10,788 bases of DNA. Source: Bacteroidota bacterium. Its GTDB lineage: Bacteria; Bacteroidota; Bacteroidia; Bacteroidales; FEN-979. The DNA is taken from assembly GCA_026391755.1 (NCBI GenBank), contig JAPLDN010000127.1:1-10788 (forward strand), read 5' to 3'. The notes below the pieces were generated by a model, which was given only the letters and a program-made list of their open reading frames with translations, had not been told where the DNA came from and ran no database searches. This document shows, piece after piece, positions 6,357 through 10,788 of the stretch; the stretch's first letter is position 1; every line of letters starts with the position of its first letter. A program made the position numbers and the translations under genes.

Positions 6357-9300
6357 TCTTGAACGAAAGACTCACACTAGACCCGCTTCCCACTTTGGAC
6401 TGAATATTCAATAAAATGCCTGATTCAATTGCTCTCCTGCGCATATTGATAAGTCCATTCCCACCTCTTATATCCTCCGGAAGGTCATCGGGATTAAATC
6501 CATTACCATTATCCTCGACCGTAATCCTGCAGAAACCATCAGAACAAAGTACCCTCAATGTTACAAGGTCAGCCCCGGAATGCCTGATTATATTAGCAGC
6601 TGTTTCTTTCAGGATCAGGAAAACGTTCTGACGTAAAGGATCCTTCATTTCAAAATCTTTTTCGGGAGTTTCAATTTCAGCTGAAAACCGAATATGGTTA
6701 TCATTAAACAAATCAAAATAGTAATTTCTGATTTTCGATAACAAACTTATAACGGAGTCGTTCCTGGGAGAAGTCATCCAGATTATATCTGTAATGGACT
6801 GAAGGGCATTATGGGTTAGTTCAGCTATTTTTGATTCAATCTCTTCACCTTGAGCTTCAACATGATCTCCCTGACGTCCCTTTATCAATGTCTCTGAATA
6901 GATGGAGATGCTTCCAAGTGTCGATGCCAGGTCGTCATGCAGGTCCCTTGAGATGTTCTCTCTCACTTCCTGTTTCTCCAGATCGGCTTTGCGTTTCAAC
7001 CTTATTCGCGCTGTTACCAGGTGCAGAAGTAACAGGCAGATTATTACAACAAGTGGTGGAATGAAAATTGAAACCCCGACGGATTCAAACTGCAAAACTC
7101 GGTTAATCGCTATAAAAAGAGAGAAAATTAAAAAGTAAACAATTATCAATGTCCTGACCCTGAGTGTCCTTCTTTTTGCCTGTCTATATAAGGAATTGAT
7201 AATAATCCCCAGAATAATCAGATACTTTATAATATTCAACTGATTATCAGGGTCTTTGAGCATTCTTTCTGTCGCTTTAAAAGCCTGTGACTTAAAAGCG
7301 GGGAATCCGGTTTCCTCGCTTATATGAAATACATCCCCTGCCTGAATGACGGGTATGCGGAGGGTATCCTTCGATGAAGGGAATTTAATGATAGCACGGT
7401 ATTTGTATCCTGGCGGCATCCCGAAAATTGCCTCTTTGGCTGAAATTGAAGCATAACCACCACCACCACTTATTTCCTGGTACCCGGCAATCTGCTCATG
7501 TCCTGCAGAATCCTTCCTGAAAAGAATTATTTTAGCGCCAATGGCATCACGGTTCGATCTTGTGCCAGAAAGAACAAACTTTACAGATTTTTTATGCTCC
7601 AGGGTATTTAGGAAAAGCAGGCTATTCCCATCAATATAATTCGCAACATACATGTCGACATCCCCGTCATTATCAATGTCACCGGCCGAACATCCGGTAC
7701 CGTAACCATAGGATTCAGCATTAAATTCACTAGTGGCGTCAACAAAATATTTTCCCCCTATGTTTTTGTATAAAACATTATTTCCAACATTAGTAATGTA
7801 AAGGTCGGAAAAACCGTCAAGGTCAAAATCGGCAACAACAGCCCCATTGCTCAGGTATGTGCGGTCTCCGAAATACTGCTTACTAACATCTCTGAACCGG
7901 CCATGGCCATCGTTGAGATAAATTTTATTTGGCGCGTTCCGGTTGATAATAAAAAGATCGGGTGAACCATCGTTATTTATATCATTAAAAACGACTGCAT
8001 TGCTTCGTGCGGGATCCGCTTTGGAAAGATCTGTCATTGCAGTAATATCTCTGAACCGGACTTCCCCTTTACGGCTTTCATTAAGATAGATTTTATTAGT
8101 GCTGAACCAGAATGAAACACAGAGATCAGGAAGGCCGTCGTTATTAATATCGGCAAATGATGCACACATCCCGCCTTCTTTTGAGGAAAGGCCCGAACTT
8201 GCAGTTACATCCCTGAAATGTCCTGTCCCATCGTTGAGATACAACTTATTTGAAGCCTTTTCACTTGTTACGAAAAGATCAAGGTCCCCGTCGTTATCAA
8301 CATCTGCAAAGACTGCTGAGTTTGAACGTTTAAGGTCTTCGCAGGCCCGGTTCTTCTCTGAAGAAACATCTCTGAAATACCCGTATCCGTCATTCAACAG
8401 CAATTTATTTTGCCCATCCAGGCAACACAAGTAAATATCCTGATCCCCGTCATTGTCAATATCAGCTGCGGCAACTCCGAGGTGAAGCTCCGCAGGATGC
8501 GATATATTGCCGCTTTTTGAAATCCCGCTTGCCCCTCTCCTGATCGCCTCTTCCCTGAACCAATTTCCCGGAGGCATACCAACGAGTGAATCGGCGTATC
8601 TTATATATAACCTGTCGGCAGAAAATATACAAACAGAATAGATGTCTTTTCTTCCGTCACCATTAAAATCGTCAATCGCAACTCCATATTCATCATTCGC
8701 TTCACGACCGTATTCGTACAGTTTATATTTTGAAAATCCCGGATTGTCAGCCGGTGACTGGTCTATCTTCATCCGGCCGGAGTAAAGAAGAAGCCCCATA
8801 TCACCGGAAATCCATACTTCTTTATCTCCATTTAGAAAAATATCTTGAAAATTCTCTTTTGAGAAACCTGGGATGGATTGGAAGCTGCCGTGATAAAACC
8901 GCCTTATTAAACCATTCCTGCCCGAAATCCATATTTCATTTTCGTTGTTTGCTTCAATTCTTGTTGCCGGCCCGAGATCATTATGACTAAATATTTTACT
9001 CGTTTGAAGACCGGATGTGGAGAATATCCCTGATTTGCACAGAATCAATCCTTTGCCATTTTTAAGAAAACAGAAATCCAGAACTTTCTCCCCTTCTAAA
9101 ATCTTTTTATAGACCTGATGGTCATAAACAAACAATTCGCCGGCCTGGCTGAGTGCCCAGAATTTATTCTCACTCAACCCGTATATCTTCAGAATCTCCC
9201 TTGATGCCGGCGGAGGGGCAATGATTTTAAAGACCCCTTTGCAAAATAAGGCTATTTCATTCCAGCCTGCAAAAAAGCCCAGGTCCTTATCTTTAAAATG

Positions 9301-9687
9301 CATCGCGAGGATCTGGTTTGCAAATGGAGATGGTATCTTTTCCAGCCTGCCGTTTATAAAATGATAAAGCTCTGAAGTATTCAAGGGGGTGTCTTCGGTA
9401 AGCCAAACATCGCCTGTTCCTACCGGGGCCATAAGGCTTACGGGTTGAGAAAGGGGAAGATTGAGCCTGTTCCATCCCGACTGTTCAAGAAAATATATAT
9501 TGCCGGCCAGGAAATAACCTGTTTTGCCGGAAGTCATTCTTATTATAGAGATAGGAGAGCGTGTTTTCGAATTGACTTTTATAAATCGGGGAGTCTCTGG
9601 AATAGTTGAAAACCCGCTATTGGACATGGTGTAAAGTGTCCATACTGTGAGAATAATCCTGAAGGAATAGTTCACAGGTATTTTCAT
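6349..9687 (-). CDS. Sensor histidine kinase with double-propeller/CRTAC1-like ectodomain
   Basis: This is a 1112-residue membrane histidine kinase. It begins with a signal segment (about 6-24). Residues 50-310 contain about seven 37-43-residue units of reporter-propeller type (motif positions near 58, 95, 138, 177, 214, 253, 292; 'EIWISGRNGLI', 'EVWISGDMGLL'). Residues 335-695 contain seven FG-GAP/VCBS-like units with calcium loops starting at 340, 409, 462, 513, 569, 620 and 670 (DFNGDG, DIDNDG, DVDNDG, DINNDG twice, DFDLDG, DIDNDG), each with the final Asp. Residues 709-791 resemble ASPIC/UnbV ('SNRDAIGAKI', 'GGGGYASIS', 'FGMP'). Three membrane helices follow (about 820-833, 846-863, 870-893), putting the C-terminus in the cytoplasm if the signal segment is cleaved. 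The HisKA_3 box is 'SRDLHDDLASTLGSI' with phospho-acceptor His917. HATPase_c has an N-box (KETAANIIRHSG, Asn1032), 'VEDNGNGF' and 'GNGLINMRRR'. The ATG at 9687 is preferred over the in-frame GTG at 9699 because AGGTGAGG lies 7 bases before the ATG. The ligand is unknown; calcium-dependent recognition is inference. The regulator follows after 55 bases. Confidence 0.93.
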   Translation of the reverse strand: MKIPVNYSFRIILTVWTLYTMSNSGFSTIPETPRFIKVNSKTRSPISIIRMTSGKTGYFLAGNIYFLEQSGWNRLNLPLSQPVSLMAPVGTGDVWLTEDTPLNTSELYHFINGRLEKIPSPFANQILAMHFKDKDLGFFAGWNEIALFCKGVFKIIAPPPASREILKIYGLSENKFWALSQAGELFVYDHQVYKKILEGEKVLDFCFLKNGKGLILCKSGIFSTSGLQTSKIFSHNDLGPATRIEANNENEIWISGRNGLIRRFYHGSFQSIPGFSKENFQDIFLNGDKEVWISGDMGLLLYSGRMKIDQSPADNPGFSKYKLYEYGREANDEYGVAIDDFNGDGRKDIYSVCIFSADRLYIRYADSLVGMPPGNWFREEAIRRGASGISKSGNISHPAELHLGVAAADIDNDGDQDIYLCCLDGQNKLLLNDGYGYFRDVSSEKNRACEDLKRSNSAVFADVDNDGDLDLFVTSEKASNKLYLNDGTGHFRDVTASSGLSSKEGGMCASFADINNDGLPDLCVSFWFSTNKIYLNESRKGEVRFRDITAMTDLSKADPARSNAVVFNDINNDGSPDLFIINRNAPNKIYLNDGHGRFRDVSKQYFGDRTYLSNGAVVADFDLDGFSDLYITNVGNNVLYKNIGGKYFVDATSEFNAESYGYGTGCSAGDIDNDGDVDMYVANYIDGNSLLFLNTLEHKKSVKFVLSGTRSNRDAIGAKIILFRKDSAGHEQIAGYQEISGGGGYASISAKEAIFGMPPGYKYRAIIKFPSSKDTLRIPVIQAGDVFHISEETGFPAFKSQAFKATERMLKDPDNQLNIIKYLIILGIIINSLYRQAKRRTLRVRTLIIVYFLIFSLFIAINRVLQFESVGVSIFIPPLVVIICLLLLHLVTARIRLKRKADLEKQEVRENISRDLHDDLASTLGSISIYSETLIKGRQGDHVEAQGEEIESKIAELTHNALQSITDIIWMTSPRNDSVISLLSKIRNYYFDLFNDNHIRFSAEIETPEKDFEMKDPLRQNVFLILKETAANIIRHSGADLVTLRVLCSDGFCRITVEDNGNGFNPDDLPEDIRGGNGLINMRRRAIESGILLNIQSKVGSGSSVSLSFKMT
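7654..8670 (-). repeat. Seven FG-GAP/VCBS calcium-loop repeats in the kinase gene
   Basis: Seven coding repeats are spaced 69, 53, 51, 56, 51 and 50 residues apart, each centred on a D-x-(D/N)-x-D-G-x-x-D loop and most followed by 'NKLYLNDG.G.FRDV'-like strands. The regular spacing and count of seven match an integrin-alpha or CRTAC1 type propeller. Several copies are still similar in DNA around the 'FRDV' and 'LNDG' stretches, consistent with duplication inside the gene. Confidence 0.9.
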
Positions 9688-9717
9688 ATTGAACCTCACC
9701 TGTTATGATCGTTCAAT
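9688..9717 (-). promoter_or_regulatory. Leader inverted repeat framing the kinase ribosome-binding site
   Basis: On the minus strand ATTGAAC (9711-9717) and GTTCAAT (9688-9694) are perfect 7-bp arms around a 16-base loop. The 3' arm ends at the base just before the ATG at 9687. The loop carries most of the Shine-Dalgarno AGGTGAGG, whose last G starts the 3' arm. Folding in the mRNA could limit ribosome access; as DNA it could be an operator. A TATCTTTA (9717-9724), one mismatch from the -7 consensus, lies just upstream. Confidence 0.35.
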
Positions 9718-9745
9718 AAAGATACGTAATAATTTCCCTGTTACC

Positions 9746-10627
9746 CTATTTTAACTTGCCAACCATAAATTCAGTCATTACCGGCAGATGGTCGGAGGGA
9801 TATAATCCACCCCGGTTATCGGTGATGATATGGTAAGTGCCAACTTTCCACAATGCTGCGTTACGTGTGAAGATGAAATCGATCAGGTTCCCTTCCTCTG
9901 GATGAAATGGGAACCCGACGAAAGAATAATTGGGTTCTTTTATGGTATCGGGAAGGGAAACCCTGGTATTAATGAGGAAGCCAGGGGAGGATTTCTCAGT
10001 AAGCAGTATGTAGGCCTGGTCGGAGGAAGTGGAATTAAGATCCCCGCAAACGATCACTGTCCTTCCCGATGTTATCTCGTCAATTTTTTTCCTGAGCAAC
10101 TTTGCACTCTCTATCCTGGCCTCTTCGCTGGCATGGTCGAAATGGGTGTTGAAGATGAAAAACAGTTGGCCGCTTTGCCTGTCCCTCAGCATCAACCAGG
10201 TAACAATCCTTGTACAGGCAGCATGCCATGACCTGGACCCAGGCAGATCGGGAGTTTTTGACAGCCAGAACCATGCGCCATCGATCTTCATAAACCTCGC
10301 TGTTTTATATAAAATAGCTGCAAATTCCCCCGCTTTTTGCCCGTCATCCCTTCCTGCCCCGAACCAGGTATAGGCTTTCAGGGAGTCTTCCAGGTCCGAT
10401 AATTGTGAATACAAGGCTTCCTGGAGGCCTGCAATATCGGGACTGTATTTCTGAAATATCCCAATGACCATGTCCTTCCTGTGGTCCCAATTGTAAATAC
10501 TGTCGGAGGGGTTATTGTAACGGATATTAAACGTCATCACTTTCATAGGTACCTGGGCCAGGGCTAATCCCGGGATAAAAGAAAAAAACGCAAACAGTAG
10601 ATACGTTTTAACAGGCATCGTCAGCAT
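9746..10627 (-). CDS. Secreted endonuclease/exonuclease/phosphatase-family protein
   Basis: From the ATG at 10627 this is 293 residues. Residues 1-24 are a signal peptide (MLTMPVKTYLLFAFFSFIPG then LALA before Q25), without a lipobox cysteine, so the protein should act in the periplasm or outside. The catalytic set of the EEP fold is complete: Asn34 in 'TFNIRY', Glu70 in 'LQE', 'NTHFDH' (His162, Asp164), 'GDLN' (Asp196, Asn198), Asp250 in 'LIDFIF' and 'SDH' (Asp279, His280). Members are metal-dependent phosphodiesterases acting on nucleic acids, phospholipids or sugar phosphates, and the substrate cannot be told here. An in-frame TTG at 10699 is rejected because it lies in a perfect -7 box; the ATGs at 10666 and 10618 remain possible starts. 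The kinase gene begins 58 bases downstream with no evident terminator, so read-through is possible, but a functional link is not shown. Confidence 0.9.
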   Translation of the reverse strand: MLTMPVKTYLLFAFFSFIPGLALAQVPMKVMTFNIRYNNPSDSIYNWDHRKDMVIGIFQKYSPDIAGLQEALYSQLSDLEDSLKAYTWFGAGRDDGQKAGEFAAILYKTARFMKIDGAWFWLSKTPDLPGSRSWHAACTRIVTWLMLRDRQSGQLFFIFNTHFDHASEEARIESAKLLRKKIDEITSGRTVIVCGDLNSTSSDQAYILLTEKSSPGFLINTRVSLPDTIKEPNYSFVGFPFHPEEGNLIDFIFTRNAALWKVGTYHIITDNRGGLYPSDHLPVMTEFMVGKLK

Positions 10628-10696
10628 GCCGGAAAAAATCCCTGTTCCTCTGTTCAAATATTCCATTGCTAATAAAATTAATTTCAAATCCCCGAT

Positions 10697-10725
10697 CAAA
10701 TTTAAACATTTTTTATGTAAATTTG
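10697..10725. promoter_or_regulatory. Divergent promoter on an AT-rich palindrome
   Basis: This 29-bp imperfect palindrome has outer arms caaattt/aaatttg and inner arms acat/atgt. Both ends read as the perfect -7 box TAAATTTG, one on each strand: minus at 10697-10704 for the EEP-family gene, and plus at 10718-10725, about 50 bases before the plus-strand ATG at 10775. No clear TTG -33 element is present for either direction. One regulator bound in the centre could affect both genes. Confidence 0.5.
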
Positions 10726-10774
10726 TGATACAGCCTGGTTCAAAGACGCATAATGATAATCAAAAAATAAAGCC

Positions 10775-10788
10775 ATGAAAAAAGCATT
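10775..10788 (+). CDS. Start of a plus-strand gene, cut by the window edge
   Basis: An ATG at 10775 begins a reading frame of which only MKKA and two further bases are visible. Lys-Lys after Met suggests a signal peptide or membrane segment. The divergent TAAATTTG box at 10718-10725 is at a plausible distance. The product cannot be named. Confidence 0.45.

Noticed and set aside
6349..9687. Hybrid two-component sensor with its own receiver or DNA-binding domain
   Set aside because: The protein ends right after the HATPase_c domain, and the receiver and HTH are on the separate gene 55 bases downstream.
9688..9699. GTG at 9699 as the kinase start
   Set aside because: It lies within the AGGTGAGG Shine-Dalgarno that correctly serves the ATG at 9687, and it adds only four residues before the signal segment.
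9830..10373. Two plus-strand frames (133 and 114 codons) opposite the EEP-family gene
   Set aside because: The complementary strand encodes a complete EEP catalytic set; these frames are shadows.
10628..10699. TTG at 10699 as the start of the EEP-family gene
   Set aside because: The TTG lies inside the perfect TAAATTTG -7 box, upstream of any transcript start it would drive, and would put 24 extra residues before a normal signal peptide.

Overview
The window looks like part of a chromosome of a Bacteroidota bacterium. The evidence is a large secreted protein ending in a type IX secretion (T9SS) type A-like tail, an AsmA-family protein of the Bacteroidota kind, a NarL/LuxR-type two-component pair with a very large ectodomain, AT-rich leaders with TAnnTTTG-type -7 boxes and few strong Shine-Dalgarno sequences. 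The species cannot be named from this sequence. No rRNA, tRNA, insertion sequence, integrase or CRISPR array was seen. Coding density is high and no gene-free stretch exceeds 300 bases.

Six genes lie on the minus strand, read right to left. They are: a secreted endonuclease/exonuclease/phosphatase-family protein (about 9746-10627); a giant sensor histidine kinase (6349-9687); its LuxR-type response regulator (5664-6293); a 1029-residue T9SS-exported protein with GloVer repeats (2442-5531); a 92-residue membrane-anchored protein with a PID-like C-terminus (2152-2430); and an AsmA-like protein (start 2069) that runs off the left edge. A plus-strand gene just begins at 10775. It is separated from the phosphatase-family gene by a divergent promoter region built on an AT-rich palindrome.

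The most unusual item is the histidine kinase. Its ectodomain appears to hold two consecutive beta-propellers. The first has about seven units of roughly 39 residues of reporter-propeller type. The second has seven integrin/FG-GAP-like units of roughly 51 residues, each with a DxDxDG-type calcium loop. An ASPIC/UnbV-like domain follows, then three membrane helices and a HisKA_3 plus HATPase_c core. In other words, a CRTAC1-like extracellular module has become the sensor of a two-component system.

The kinase and regulator are adjacent and probably co-transcribed. Directly downstream is the T9SS protein, whose leader has a dyad overlapping a candidate promoter, and 11 bases later the small PID-type protein. 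A reasonable but unproven model is that the pair senses an extracellular or surface ligand, possibly calcium-dependent, and controls the exported protein and its small partner. At the left edge a heptanucleotide tandem repeat lies in frame inside a probable linker of the AsmA-like protein.
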